64,000 nucleotides of DNA, taken from NCBI GenBank assembly GCA_013112545.1, contig JABFGJ010000003.1, positions 62,001 to 126,000 on the forward strand, given 5' to 3'. The notes beneath the pieces are model-generated. The model worked only from the letters and a program-made list of their open reading frames with translations, did not search any database and had not been told where the DNA came from. Position numbers and translations under genes: made by a program. Of the stretch, positions 43,618 to 52,090 are shown one piece after another; within the stretch, counting starts at the first letter, position 1, and each line of letters starts with the position of its first letter. The DNA comes from Bacteroidota bacterium (GTDB lineage: Bacteria > Bacteroidota > Bacteroidia > Flavobacteriales_E > Vicingaceae).

Positions 43618-44247
43618 TTGAAACAGATTGCAGTTGTAGATCAAAGTATGATAGCCACAGAAGGGCTTAAAGTTATTTTAAATGAAATGAACCCTCCATT
43701 TCAGGTTAAAGTATATGAGAACATTATTGCAGATCAACTAGATGAATTTAAAAATGCTGATTTATTATTGATTGATTATTCTGAAGTAGAGAACTATTCT
43801 AAAGTACTCAGCAATCTAAAAAAGCAAAATCCAAAACTGGTAATTTTAGCTATTACGGAAAGAATTCAACGAGCAAAAGTGATAAAAGCCTTAAAGTTTG
43901 GAGTGGATAGTCATTTGCTTAAGAACTGTGGAAAATCGGAGATACACGAAGCTATTTACGCTACACTTTCTGGAAAACAGTTTTTTTGCGGTCAAGTTTT
44001 AGAGTTAATTGCAGAAAACAATGAAAAAGAAACAACCTGTGAAGGTGTAGAATTAACCGAAAGAGAAAAAGACATCATTAAATTGATAGCTTTAGGATAT
44101 ACCAATAAGCAAATTGCAGATCACTTATTCATCAGCGCACATACAGTAAATACGCATCGAAAAAACATCATGGCTAAACTTAACATAAATAATGTTGCCG
44201 GATTAGTTGTATATGCTTTCCAAGAAGACTTACTTTTAAGCGAATAA
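43618..44247 (+). CDS. LuxR/NarL-type response regulator, TTG start
   Basis: A 209-residue regulator. The receiver domain (1-125) starts MKQIAVVDQSMIATEGLKVI, with the likely phospho-acceptor Asp in LLLIDYSEVEN and the conserved Lys in HLLKNCG. The usual acidic pair is reduced to Asp-Gln, so phosphorylation may be weak or absent. The C-terminal LuxR helix-turn-helix (145-205) reads LTEREKDIIKLIALGYTNKQ, then NTHRKNIMAKLNI. The start is TTG 43618. No histidine kinase lies nearby. The gene is divergent from the giant T9SS gene, 140 bases away, and may regulate surface functions (inference). Confidence 0.88.
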   Translation: MKQIAVVDQSMIATEGLKVILNEMNPPFQVKVYENIIADQLDEFKNADLLLIDYSEVENYSKVLSNLKKQNPKLVILAITERIQRAKVIKALKFGVDSHLLKNCGKSEIHEAIYATLSGKQFFCGQVLELIAENNEKETTCEGVELTEREKDIIKLIALGYTNKQIADHLFISAHTVNTHRKNIMAKLNINNVAGLVVYAFQEDLLLSE

Positions 44248-44257
44248 TTTTTAGCTT

Positions 44258-45100
44258 ATGATTTTAGTAGCCGATAGTGGTTCAACCAAAACTGATTGGA
44301 GATTAATTAATGGTCAATCAATTCTTTCTCAACACATTTGTAATGGTTTAAATCCTCATTTTCATTCAATTGAAACTGTATTGCAGGAAGTCCAAAAAAC
44401 ATTTGAATCTTCTATTAGCACTCAAGTTGAGCAGATTCATTTTTATGGCTCAGGCGCATCTACTTCTGAAAAAAAGAAGATTCTTTCAGACGGATTTCAA
44501 CAACACTTCCCCAAAGCAAAAATTTTCATTTATCATGACCTCTTAGGTGCAGCTAGGGCAGCATGTGGTAGCGAAAAAGGATTGGCCGGTATCTTAGGAA
44601 CTGGTAGTAATTGCTGTAGTTATGATGGGCATGAAATAGTAAAAGAGTTTCGTTCAGGTGGTTTTATTATCGGCGATGAAGGTGGTGGGGTTAGCATAGG
44701 AAAGGCAATTCTTAAAGCCTATATTGAAAATGATATGCCGCAAGAATTAGTTGAAAAATTTAATTTTCAATTCAAAATTAGCTATGATGAAATATTAGAT
44801 TCTTTGTATAAGAAGCCTTATCCTAATCAATTTTTGGCAAGCTTAAGTCATTTTGCATATCACAACAAAAACCACTTTTTTATATCAGCTATTTTAGTAG
44901 CTAGTTTTCAAGCTTATTTCGATGTTCAGGTTAAAAGACATGAAAATTGGGATTCTCTACCATTAAATCTGGTTGGTTCAATAGCTTATTATTACAATCA
45001 AGAATTAAAAGTAGTTGCTGAAAAGAATAACATTAAGTTAAATACGATTCTTGAAAAACCAATTGCAGGACTTGCGCTTTACCATGCAGGTTTAAGCTGA
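44258..45100 (+). CDS. N-acetylglucosamine kinase-like ATPase (BadF/BcrA fold)
   Basis: A 280-residue ASKHA-fold kinase. ILVADSGSTKTDWRLING is the phosphate-1 motif and AGILGTGSNCCSYDG with GFIIGDEGGGVSIGKAIL the second ATP-binding and sugar-binding part. It corresponds to the eukaryotic-type GlcNAc kinase family common in Bacteroidota, which recycles amino sugars. It starts 10 bases after the response regulator and may share its transcript. Its end overlaps the convergent methylase gene by 9 bases. Confidence 0.82.
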   Translation: MILVADSGSTKTDWRLINGQSILSQHICNGLNPHFHSIETVLQEVQKTFESSISTQVEQIHFYGSGASTSEKKKILSDGFQQHFPKAKIFIYHDLLGAARAACGSEKGLAGILGTGSNCCSYDGHEIVKEFRSGGFIIGDEGGGVSIGKAILKAYIENDMPQELVEKFNFQFKISYDEILDSLYKKPYPNQFLASLSHFAYHNKNHFFISAILVASFQAYFDVQVKRHENWDSLPLNLVGSIAYYYNQELKVVAEKNNIKLNTILEKPIAGLALYHAGLS

Positions 45101-45805
45101 GATTGAGAAAATAGCTGGCCTTTTTTGTAAGTTTTGTTTAGGTTCTTTTTTCCAATCCATTACTTTTCTTGTTTTTATATACTCAGTTGGCAAACTAATG
45201 TCGCAAGCAATAGACAATAAGGTATTGGGGTTTAGGGTGTTAATTAAGTCGTCAAACAAGGCTTCATTTCTATATGGAGTTTCCATCAATACTTGCGTTT
45301 GATTTTCTTTACTAGCTTTCTCTTCCAAAAATCGAATAACAGACGCTCTTCTCGACTTATCTCGATCGATGTATCCGTTAAATGCAAAAGATTGACCATT
45401 GAAACCACTGGCCATAACTGCTAGTAGAATAGAAGAGGGTCCAATTAAAGGCACAACTCGCATTCCTTTTTGGTGTGCTAAATGCACAACCCCAGCTCCT
45501 GGGTCAGCTATTCCTGGACATCCTGCATCTGAGATAATACCCATGTCATTTCCCTCGGCTGCCACTTGAATAATATCATAAGCCGCTCTGGGGTCAGATT
45601 GATTGTTTAATTCGAAAAACTCACTTTGATTGATTAAATCTTTCAAGCCAATTTTTACTAAAAATCTTCGGGCATCTTTAATGTGTTCAACCACAAAATG
45701 CCTCAAAGAACTAATGATTTCAATATTGTGTGAGGGAATGGAAGCATTAATGTTTGCTTCATCTCCTAAGAGATTAGGAATTAAATAAATACTAGCTTTC
45801 TTCAT
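45092..45805 (-). CDS. tetrapyrrole-methylase family protein, RsmI-like
   Basis: A 237-residue SAM-dependent methyltransferase. The SAM-binding signature of the fold is IISDAGCPGIADPGAGVVHL followed by VVPLIGPSSILLAVMASG; QVLMETPYRNEALFDDLI is also typical. It resembles RsmI, which 2'-O-methylates C1402 of 16S rRNA, but is shorter (RsmI is about 280 residues) and of the Bacteroidota branch, so the target is uncertain. It overlaps the phosphatase gene by 14 bases, in the dnaA-linked cluster known from this phylum. Confidence 0.82.
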   Translation of the reverse strand: MKKASIYLIPNLLGDEANINASIPSHNIEIISSLRHFVVEHIKDARRFLVKIGLKDLINQSEFFELNNQSDPRAAYDIIQVAAEGNDMGIISDAGCPGIADPGAGVVHLAHQKGMRVVPLIGPSSILLAVMASGFNGQSFAFNGYIDRDKSRRASVIRFLEEKASKENQTQVLMETPYRNEALFDDLINTLNPNTLLSIACDISLPTEYIKTRKVMDWKKEPKQNLQKRPAIFSISA

Positions 45806-46259
45806 TTTTGATTTGCTCTATTAATACATCACAAGCATTGTCCAACAAGTGATAGACCTGTTCAAAACCCTCGTCACCACCAAAATAGGGGTCTGGCACC
45901 GATCTATTTTCTCCTGGGTATGATAAATTCAATATCATTTCTACTTTAGCTTGTTTTTCGGGTTCATTAACTAATGCTATGGAATTCTCATAATTGGAGA
46001 AATCCATCACAAAAATGCGATCAAATTCATCGAAATCAGCTTTGCAAAGCTGACGTCCTCTTAAATTTGAGATATCAATCCCTTTAGCAAAACAAGTAGA
46101 ACTTGCTCTTTTGTCTGGTTTGTCTCCTATGTGATAATCAGAAGTGCCTGCTGAGTCAATTTCTATAGCTAACTTGTGTTTTTCAGCTTTTTGTTTTAAA
46201 ATACCTTCAGCCATAGGAGAGCGACAGATGTTTCCAAGGCAAACCATTAATATTTTCAT
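45792..46259 (-). CDS. low-molecular-weight protein tyrosine phosphatase
   Basis: A 155-residue cytoplasmic phosphatase. The catalytic loop CLGNICRS has Cys7 and Arg13 (CX5R) and the general acid Asp lies in VPDPYFGGDEG. It would dephosphorylate tyrosine residues, in some bacteria controlling exopolysaccharide synthesis. It follows the dnaA terminator at 46271-46294 and overlaps the methylase gene downstream. Confidence 0.92.
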   Translation of the reverse strand: MKILMVCLGNICRSPMAEGILKQKAEKHKLAIEIDSAGTSDYHIGDKPDKRASSTCFAKGIDISNLRGRQLCKADFDEFDRIFVMDFSNYENSIALVNEPEKQAKVEMILNLSYPGENRSVPDPYFGGDEGFEQVYHLLDNACDVLIEQIKNEES

Positions 46260-46270
46260 ATTTTCAGCAT

Positions 46271-46294
46271 AAAAAACCCCGCATTAGCGGGGTT
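46271..46294 (-). terminator. terminator of dnaA
   Basis: AACCCCGC (46275-46282) and GCGGGGTT (46287-46294) form an 8-bp stem with a 4-base loop; on the minus strand a run of T follows. It lies 7 bases after the dnaA stop. Confidence 0.85.
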
Positions 46295-46300
46295 TAGATT

Positions 46301-47734
46301 TTATTGAATACTTATTTTCTTTTCCAGATCACTTATATAACCTCTAAATCGTTTGTCGGTATCGATAAGATTATTGACCGTTTTACAAGCATGTAGCACA
46401 GTTGCGTGGTCTTTTCCACCGCAATGCATTCCAATGTTTGCCAAGCTAGACTTGGTCATCTTTTTAGCGAAAAACATCGCAATTTGTCTTGCTTGTACAA
46501 CTTCTCTTTTTCTTGTTTTTGATTTTAACAATTCAATTGGCAAGTCAAAGTAGTCGCAAACCACTTTTTGTATGTAATCGATAGAAACTTCTCTAGCGGT
46601 ATTCTTGACAAATTTGTCAATCATTTGCTTGGCAAGCTCTAGGGTTATTGCTTTTTTATTTAAAGAAGACTGAGCCAACAAGGAAATTAAAGCTCCTTCA
46701 AGTTCTCTAATATTAGTTGTAATGCTATAAGCTAAATATTCTACAACTTCTTTCGGCAATTCAAGGCCTTCGTTGTACATTTTAGTTTCTAAAATAGCGA
46801 TTCTAGTTTCTAAGCCTGGGTTTTGCAAATCGGCAGATAAGCCCCATTTGAAACGAGAAAGTAAACGTTGCTCCATTCCTTGTAATTCTACAGGAGCTTT
46901 GTCGCTTGTAAGGATTAATTGCTTACCTGTTTGATGTAAATGGTTAAAGATGTGGAAGAAAACGTCTTGTGTCTTTTCTTTGCCGCTAAAAAACTGTACA
47001 TCATCAATGATTAATACGTCAATCATTTGATAAAAATGAATAAAGTCATTTTGGTTGTTATTTCTAACAGCGTCAATAAACTGATGTGTGAATTTTTCAG
47101 AAGAAACGTATAAAACCGTTTTGCTTGGATGATTGTTTTTTATTTCAATTCCAATGGAATGAACTAGATGTGTTTTTCCTAAACCAACTCCACCATAGAT
47201 TAACAAGGGGTTGAAGGCAGTGCCTCCGGGGTTTTTAGCAACAGCATATCCTGCAGATCGAGCCAAACGATTACAATCTCCTTCAATAAAGTTATCAAAC
47301 GAGTAATTGGGGTTCAACTGAGAATCGATGTTTACTTTTTTTAGACCAGGTATAATAAAAGGGTTTCTAATGCCTTTTTCACCATTGACATCCATCGGAA
47401 CGGATACCGGGTCATTTTTTAAAGCCTGACGATTAGTCGTTGGGATTTTAACTGTGTAAGGCTTAGGATTATTCATGTTGTTTTCCATGATAATGCTGTA
47501 TTCTAGCTTACCTTCACTTCCGAGTTCTTTTTTAATGGTTTTTCTAAGTAGAGAGATATAATGCTCTTCTAACCATTCGTAAAAAAATTGACTGGGTACC
47601 TGAATCGTTAAAACGTTGTTTGTTAATTTAATAGGAGTAATCGGCTCAAACCAGGTTTTGAAACTCTGAAGGCTAACATTGTCTTTAATTACAGCTAAAC
47701 AATTTTGCCACACTTGGCTAAAGTCTTTACTCAT
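46301..47734 (-). CDS. dnaA: chromosomal replication initiator DnaA
   Basis: A 477-residue protein with all four DnaA domains: domain I (WQNCLAVIKDNVSLQSFKTW), a linker, the AAA+ domain with Walker A GGVGLGKTHLVHSIG, Walker B VLIIDDVQFF and sensor LLSRFKWGL, and the C-terminal DnaA-box-binding domain with GGKDHATVLHACKTV. It melts oriC with ATP. It is followed by the phosphatase and methylase genes, the usual Bacteroidota order. Despite its name it does not sit at an obvious origin here. Confidence 0.97.
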   Translation of the reverse strand: MSKDFSQVWQNCLAVIKDNVSLQSFKTWFEPITPIKLTNNVLTIQVPSQFFYEWLEEHYISLLRKTIKKELGSEGKLEYSIIMENNMNNPKPYTVKIPTTNRQALKNDPVSVPMDVNGEKGIRNPFIIPGLKKVNIDSQLNPNYSFDNFIEGDCNRLARSAGYAVAKNPGGTAFNPLLIYGGVGLGKTHLVHSIGIEIKNNHPSKTVLYVSSEKFTHQFIDAVRNNNQNDFIHFYQMIDVLIIDDVQFFSGKEKTQDVFFHIFNHLHQTGKQLILTSDKAPVELQGMEQRLLSRFKWGLSADLQNPGLETRIAILETKMYNEGLELPKEVVEYLAYSITTNIRELEGALISLLAQSSLNKKAITLELAKQMIDKFVKNTAREVSIDYIQKVVCDYFDLPIELLKSKTRKREVVQARQIAMFFAKKMTKSSLANIGMHCGGKDHATVLHACKTVNNLIDTDKRFRGYISDLEKKISIQ

Positions 47735-48046
47735 TTTTGATAGTTATTATAATATTAAAAATAGTGCGAACAACTTAAGGAATTAATTTTCAAAAACCAA
47801 ATTAAATCAACAATTTTTAAATAATTCTGCACTTAAATTTTAATTGAGAATTATAATGGTAACTTATTGATTTAAAAAGAAATAAATGTATCTATTCCCT
47901 TTTGTTAACGCCTGACAAATATTTGAAGAAAAAAGTGAAATAAAAAATTTTTTTGCTCTTGTTTTATAAGAAAAATTTCCTCATTTAAAGTTAAAAATGA
48001 ATTGATAATTTTAACTCCTTGTTAATGTGTTTTTAAACTAAAAATT
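47735..48046. other. 312-bp intergenic region between dnaA and the thioesterase gene
   Basis: Divergent intergenic space, very AT-rich, with several A and T runs and no open reading frame of interest. I find no TTATCCACA-type DnaA box cluster, no clear TAnnTTTG promoter and no repeated motif, so I cannot call it an origin. It must hold the promoters of dnaA (minus) and of the thioesterase (plus). Confidence 0.6.
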
Positions 48047-48448
48047 ATGATTAGAGCTTCAGTTGAATTTAGAGTCAGATATGCCGAAACTGACCAGATG
48101 GGATTTGTTTATTATGGGAATTATGCACAATATTTTGAAATTGGTAGGGTAGAAGCCCTAAAAAAAGTTGGGGTTTCATACCGCGCTCTGGAAGAAAGTG
48201 GAATTCGATTACCAGTAAAAGAATTGCACATAGAATATATTAAGGCTGCTAAATACGATGATTTAATACGGGTAACCACTACGATTCAAAATATGCCAAC
48301 AAATCGTATCGTATTTGATTACATCATAGAACGTGATCGGGATGTATTGGTAAAAGGGCAAACAACTCTCTTTTTTATGAATGAGCAAGGTAAAGCATGC
48401 CGACCACATGCAGATTTTCTAAATCAATTAAAGCCCTTTTTCAGTTGA
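48047..48448 (+). CDS. acyl-CoA thioesterase (YbgC/4HBT type)
   Basis: A 133-residue hot-dog-fold protein: RVRYAETDQMGFVYYGNYAQYFEIGR carries the Asp of the active site, followed by LHIEYIKAAKYDDLIRVTTT and TTLFFMNEQGKACRPHADFL. It hydrolyses acyl-CoA thioesters; the substrate is unknown. It is divergent from dnaA and its end overlaps the convergent glycosyltransferase by 25 bases. Confidence 0.9.
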   Translation: MIRASVEFRVRYAETDQMGFVYYGNYAQYFEIGRVEALKKVGVSYRALEESGIRLPVKELHIEYIKAAKYDDLIRVTTTIQNMPTNRIVFDYIIERDRDVLVKGQTTLFFMNEQGKACRPHADFLNQLKPFFS

Positions 48449-49419
48449 TAAAAATATTTTTGACCTTTTGCGAAATAGGCAAACGCAATGCTTCCTTTAT
48501 AAAGACCTTTTAAATTAATAGTTGTTTTTTCTGTTTTGATCTTTTGTGAAGCATAGAATGAGAAATGAGCTCTTATTATAGCTAAGGCATGCTTAGGACC
48601 ACTTTCTATTAATAATTTAAAAACAGCTACACCATCTAAAACAAGTCGAGCAATTATTTTTAAAAAAGTAAAACGAGAAGTATCATTTTTATATAAGGTC
48701 AATAAACTGTTTCTAAAATTTAGGAAAGTTTTCTTTGGATTAGAGTTTTGCATGGTTCCACCACCTAAATGATAAACTGTGCTTTTGGGAACATAATATA
48801 CTTGTTGGCCTTTATTTTTAGCTCTCCAACATAAATCTATTTCTTCCATGTGTGCGAAATAGCGCTCATCAAAGCCACCTAAATCATGAAAAGTAGAAGC
48901 TTTAATAAACATGCAAGCTCCACTAGCCCAAAAAACCTCTTTGATTTCATTGTATTGCCCGTGGTCTTCTTCCATTTCTTGAAATATACGACCTTGGCAA
49001 AATGGATAACCTAAAACATCGATAAAGCCACCACCAGCTCCTGCATATTCAAATTTATTTTTTTCGGTGTAAGAGAGTATCTTGGGTTGTGCTATGCTCA
49101 CCTTGTTTTCTTTCATAAATTGAATAACAGGTTCTATCCAGTTTTCACTAACCTCAACATCAGAATTTAATAAAATGTAATATTCTTCATCTACATGTTG
49201 CAAAGCATCATTATAGCCTTTTGCAAAACCATCATTGCTTTTGTTTTGAATAATTTTTATGCTGGGATAATTGTCTTTGACAAATTGAACTGAATCATCG
49301 CTAGAATGATTATCGGCAAGGTATATTATAGCAGAGCTAGAATGTGCGACTACCGAAGGTAGGTAAGTCTTAAGGTGGTTCTTACCATTCCAATTTAATA
49401 TAACGACAGCTACACTCAA
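48424..49419 (-). CDS. family 2 glycosyltransferase
   Basis: A 331-residue glycosyltransferase. VAVVILNWNGKNHLKTYLPSV starts the GT-A fold, ADNHSSDDSVQFV and GFAKGYNDALQHVDEEY follow, the metal site is LLNSDVEVSENW, and GGFDERYFAHMEEIDLCWRA is the acceptor-loop motif. I start it at TTG 49419 (MSVAVVILNWNG), the usual family start; TTG 49443 would lie inside a TATTTTTG -7 box. It probably adds a sugar (rhamnosyl-like group) to a surface polysaccharide. Confidence 0.87.
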   Translation of the reverse strand: MSVAVVILNWNGKNHLKTYLPSVVAHSSSAIIYLADNHSSDDSVQFVKDNYPSIKIIQNKSNDGFAKGYNDALQHVDEEYYILLNSDVEVSENWIEPVIQFMKENKVSIAQPKILSYTEKNKFEYAGAGGGFIDVLGYPFCQGRIFQEMEEDHGQYNEIKEVFWASGACMFIKASTFHDLGGFDERYFAHMEEIDLCWRAKNKGQQVYYVPKSTVYHLGGGTMQNSNPKKTFLNFRNSLLTLYKNDTSRFTFLKIIARLVLDGVAVFKLLIESGPKHALAIIRAHFSFYASQKIKTEKTTINLKGLYKGSIAFAYFAKGQKYFYQLKKGFN

Positions 49420-49460
49420 TGCTTTTTTTTTAATGAGCGGCAAAAATAAGGATTGAAAAG

Positions 49461-50918
49461 CTATCTAGGGTTATCAAATAAGTCTTTTGCCCTTTCGTTG
49501 ATCACTTCATCTTGTTGCATTTCATAAGTCTTGCCTCTATTGGTTTTTTTGTTTTCTAGTTCTGCTTGCCAGTTTCTATTTTGAATTTCACCTGGCATAT
49601 TTGAATGTAAAAGCTGGTAACCCAAAGTTTCCATGGTTGGACTGTAAAAAATAAAACGCCTATTGGTATAGCCTTTCAATTTATAATATTGCCATACAGA
49701 ATAGGGATAAGTATTTGGCTCGTATGTCATGTTTTGAACCGCATTGGGCTTTCCATATTGCAAATAAACTCGTCCACGTTCAGTTTGGTAGCCTTTTATT
49801 CCGCCATAACCAAACTCTTTATCCGCGATTTCTACTTCTCTTTTATAGTTTAGCCATGCTTGTTCCGGATCCGATTTATCTCTTTCTTTCCAGAAGTTTA
49901 AAAAATACTTCTGCATAAATTCCAATTGGGAATATTCCATTTGATTTTTGGCAAATTCTATTTCTGCAGCAGAAGCAATGGGCGTGGTTGAATTGATGTA
50001 TTCTTTAAGCAATGCAATGTTTGTAATTTGGGCTGCAAAGCTATTGTCCACATTAACAAGGCTTAAATTTTCAAGGTTAGGGTTGCTACGTTGAAATATG
50101 GCTTCTTTTACTAATAAGGTTTCATTGAGTTTGTTCTTGCACGAAATTTTTAAGGAATAATTTCCAGAAGGCAATTGTTCGATATCAAATGTTTGTGCAA
50201 TAGGAATAACGCTTGAAGCGGTAGCTCTTTGATAAGAGCGTAGATTATTAATTACCTCATCGCTATTGTTTGGACTAATGGAATAATCTATTAAAAAGAC
50301 TTCATTTTCTTCCATAACAATGTTTGAATTATAGAGCTCTGCATAAAACCCAACAACATTTAAATTTTTTGGATAAAAATTTCCAATATTTGGCAAAATT
50401 TCTAATCCACTTTTAGAGAAGGGGCTATTCTCTTCACTTGTTTTAATGGAATTGGCGAATTGTATTTCAGAAAACTCCATATTGGTTTTCGAAAAATTTA
50501 ATGGTTCTAATTCAACTCTATTCTCAATACTAAGACTATCGGCTAAATCTCTAGCGATGAATTCAAATTCGTAAATGCCGTTTTTTAGTGGAATCCTTTT
50601 AAGGTCAATGATGTCATTTACTATTTCATTTTCGGCATATTCTGGACTTATGATTTTAAACTTATTAAAGGCAATGATAGAATCCTTTTGGTAAATCATG
50701 TAAGTTAGTTCAGCAGAAGCTTGCAATTTTTTATTTTCATTTAAAAGATACTTCAAAGAATTGCCATGAATTGTTAAATAAACTTCTATATAAGGTGAAT
50801 CATCGGGCAGATTAAAAAATTTATAATCGATGGATAAGTTAATTTTAGCTTGACTTTGAGCCCAAGAAACTGAATATAAACTGCTTAATAAAAGCAATAG
50901 GATTAGAGGTTTTTTCAT
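49461..50918 (-). CDS. GWxTD-domain protein
   Basis: A 485-residue protein with a signal peptide (MKKPLILLLLLSSLYSVSWAQ) from ATG 50918. Residues 350-450 hold the GWxTD-domain features KEFGYGGIKGYQTERGRVYL, with Gly-Tyr-Gln-Thr in place of the classical Gly-Trp-x-Thr-Asp, then YGKPNAVQNMTYEPNTYPYS and RRFIFYSPTMETLGYQLLHS. The N-terminal part is beta-rich. It stands next to glycosyltransferase genes, consistent with an envelope role, but the function of the family is unknown. Confidence 0.8.
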   Translation of the reverse strand: MKKPLILLLLLSSLYSVSWAQSQAKINLSIDYKFFNLPDDSPYIEVYLTIHGNSLKYLLNENKKLQASAELTYMIYQKDSIIAFNKFKIISPEYAENEIVNDIIDLKRIPLKNGIYEFEFIARDLADSLSIENRVELEPLNFSKTNMEFSEIQFANSIKTSEENSPFSKSGLEILPNIGNFYPKNLNVVGFYAELYNSNIVMEENEVFLIDYSISPNNSDEVINNLRSYQRATASSVIPIAQTFDIEQLPSGNYSLKISCKNKLNETLLVKEAIFQRSNPNLENLSLVNVDNSFAAQITNIALLKEYINSTTPIASAAEIEFAKNQMEYSQLEFMQKYFLNFWKERDKSDPEQAWLNYKREVEIADKEFGYGGIKGYQTERGRVYLQYGKPNAVQNMTYEPNTYPYSVWQYYKLKGYTNRRFIFYSPTMETLGYQLLHSNMPGEIQNRNWQAELENKKTNRGKTYEMQQDEVINERAKDLFDNPR

Positions 50919-50997
50919 AGGAACTAAATTACAGATAGAAGACACAAAAAAAGTAAAAAACGAACCAAAAAAATCATTCTAATTGAAAAGGCTTTGT

Positions 50998-51005
50998 TAC
51001 TTTTG
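50998..51005 (+). promoter_or_regulatory. -7 box of tRNA-Ser
   Basis: TACTTTTG matches TAnnTTTG and ends 4 bases before the tRNA; the expected start point is at or near base 51010. Confidence 0.5.
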
Positions 51006-51009
51006 CCGC

Positions 51010-51094
51010 GGAGAAATGGCAGAGCGGTTGAATGCACCGGTCTTGAAAACCGGCATACCGAGAGGTATCGGGGGTTCGAATCCCTCTTTCTCCG
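51010..51094 (+). tRNA. tRNA-Ser (TGA)
   Basis: An 85-base type II tRNA. The acceptor stem GGAGAAA pairs with TTTCTCC, the anticodon loop CTTGAAA has TGA, the variable arm is long (ATACCGAGAGGTATCGG) and the T arm is GGGGGTTCGAATCCCTC. CCA is not encoded. A terminator-like hairpin and a tandem repeat array follow directly. Confidence 0.95.
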
Positions 51095-51099
51095 CAAAG

Positions 51100-51136
51100 A
51101 AATTCCTTTCAAGCTATGCTTGAAAGGAATTTTTGT
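51100..51136 (+). terminator. hairpin after tRNA-Ser
   Basis: Perfect 15-base arms at 51100-51114 and 51118-51132 with a 3-base loop, followed by T-rich sequence (51131-51139). It is well placed to end the tRNA-Ser transcript six bases after the tRNA. Confidence 0.8.
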
Positions 51137-51139
51137 TTT

Positions 51140-51757
51140 CAACAAGCCTGAGTTTACTCAGAGGTGAAGTTGAAAACAAAAATTCAGCTCAATTTGAAAA
51201 ATTGAGTGAGGAATTTCTTTGCAAGGCCTCCCTTCTGGGATGCCCGAAGTGAAACGAAGGGAATCCTGATAAAATCAACAAGCCTGAGTTTACTCAGAGG
51301 TGAAGTTGAAAACAAAAATTCAGCTCAATTTGAAAAATTGAGTGAGGAATTTCTTTGCAAGGCCTCCCTTCTGGGATGCCCGCAGTGAAACGAAGCCAAT
51401 CCTGATAAAATCAACAAGCCTGAGTTTACTCAGAGGTGAAGTTGAAAACAAAAATTCAGCTCAATTTGAAAAATTGAGTGAGGAATTTCTTTGTAAGGCC
51501 TCCCTTCTGGGATGCCCGAAGTGAAACGAAGGGAATCCTGATAAAATCAACAAGCCTGAGTTTACTCAGAGGTGAAGTTGAAAACAAAAATTCAGCTCAA
51601 TTTGAAAATTGAGTGAGGATTTCTTTGCAAGGCCTCCCTTCTGGGATGCCCGAAGTGAAACGAAGAGAATCCTGATAAAATCAACAAGCCTGAGTTTACT
51701 CAGAGGTGAAGTTGAAAACAAAAATTCAGCTCAATTTGAAAAATTGAGTAAGGATTT
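51140..51757. repeat. 136-bp tandem repeat array, about 4.5 copies
   Basis: Units begin at 51140, 51276, 51412, 51548 and 51682 (each starts CAACAAGCCTGAGTTTACTC), with periods of 136, 136, 136 and 134 bases; the fifth is cut at about 51757. Copies are nearly identical, differing by a few bases and small indels. Each unit holds nested inverted repeats: CTCAATTT/AATTGAG, CTGAG/CTCAG and, in most units, CCCTTC/GAAGGG. The first unit also has TTGTTTTCAAC / GTTGAAAACAA arms of 11 bp (51133-51143 and 51169-51179). Since 136 is not a multiple of three, the short frames inside it are not a repeated protein. Confidence 0.9.
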
Positions 51758-51835
51758 TATAATTCCACCCGTTCAAATAAGAAATGTAATACGTGTAATA
51801 TTTATTTTTATACGTAAATTTGATAAAAAAAGATC
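51758..51835 (+). promoter_or_regulatory. promoter region of the toxin-antitoxin pair
   Basis: TAAATTTG at 51815-51822 fits TAnnTTTG, 14 bases before the antitoxin ATG. TACGTGTA (51790-51797) and TACGTA (51811-51816) are related short elements 21 bases apart, two helical turns, and could be operator half-sites for the antitoxin. Confidence 0.45.
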
Positions 51836-52090
51836 ATGAGCACTAAATTAACGCTTAGTTTAGATCAAGAAGCAATTGCCATAGCCAAAAAAATCGCTAA
51901 AAAGCGGAATACGAGTCTTTCAAAAATGGTAGAAGAATACTTCTATAAATTAATGAATAAAAAAGAGGCTGAAAAGATGGAATTACACCCTGACATTACA
52001 TCTATGATTGGAAGGTTTGAGATTGATGACGATAGAGACTATAAAACCATTTTGGGTGAAGTACGAATGAAAAAACATTTGAAAGAATGA
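51836..52090 (+). CDS. DUF6364-like ribbon-helix-helix antitoxin
   Basis: An 84-residue protein. MSTKLTLSLDQEAIAIAKKI is a ribbon-helix-helix DNA-binding motif, followed by KKRNTSLSKMVEEYFYKLMN and a C-terminal part (LHPDITSMIGRFEIDDDRDY) that would bind and neutralise the toxin. It overlaps the PIN toxin gene by ATGA, as usual for type II systems. It likely represses its own operon through the elements upstream. Confidence 0.85.
   Translation: MSTKLTLSLDQEAIAIAKKIAKKRNTSLSKMVEEYFYKLMNKKEAEKMELHPDITSMIGRFEIDDDRDYKTILGEVRMKKHLKE

Noticed and set aside
47735-48046. Possible oriC next to dnaA
   Set aside because: No cluster of TTATCCACA-like boxes was seen, and Bacteroidota origins are often not beside dnaA. 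A GC-skew analysis of the full chromosome would be needed.
51140-51757. CRISPR array
   Set aside because: Units of 136 bp are identical throughout with no unique spacers, and no cas genes are near.
51206-51839. Three 60-76-residue frames reading RNFFARPPFWDARSETK
   Set aside because: They lie inside the 136-bp tandem repeats; the frame shifts from unit to unit and no start signal fits, so I treat them as chance frames in a structural repeat.
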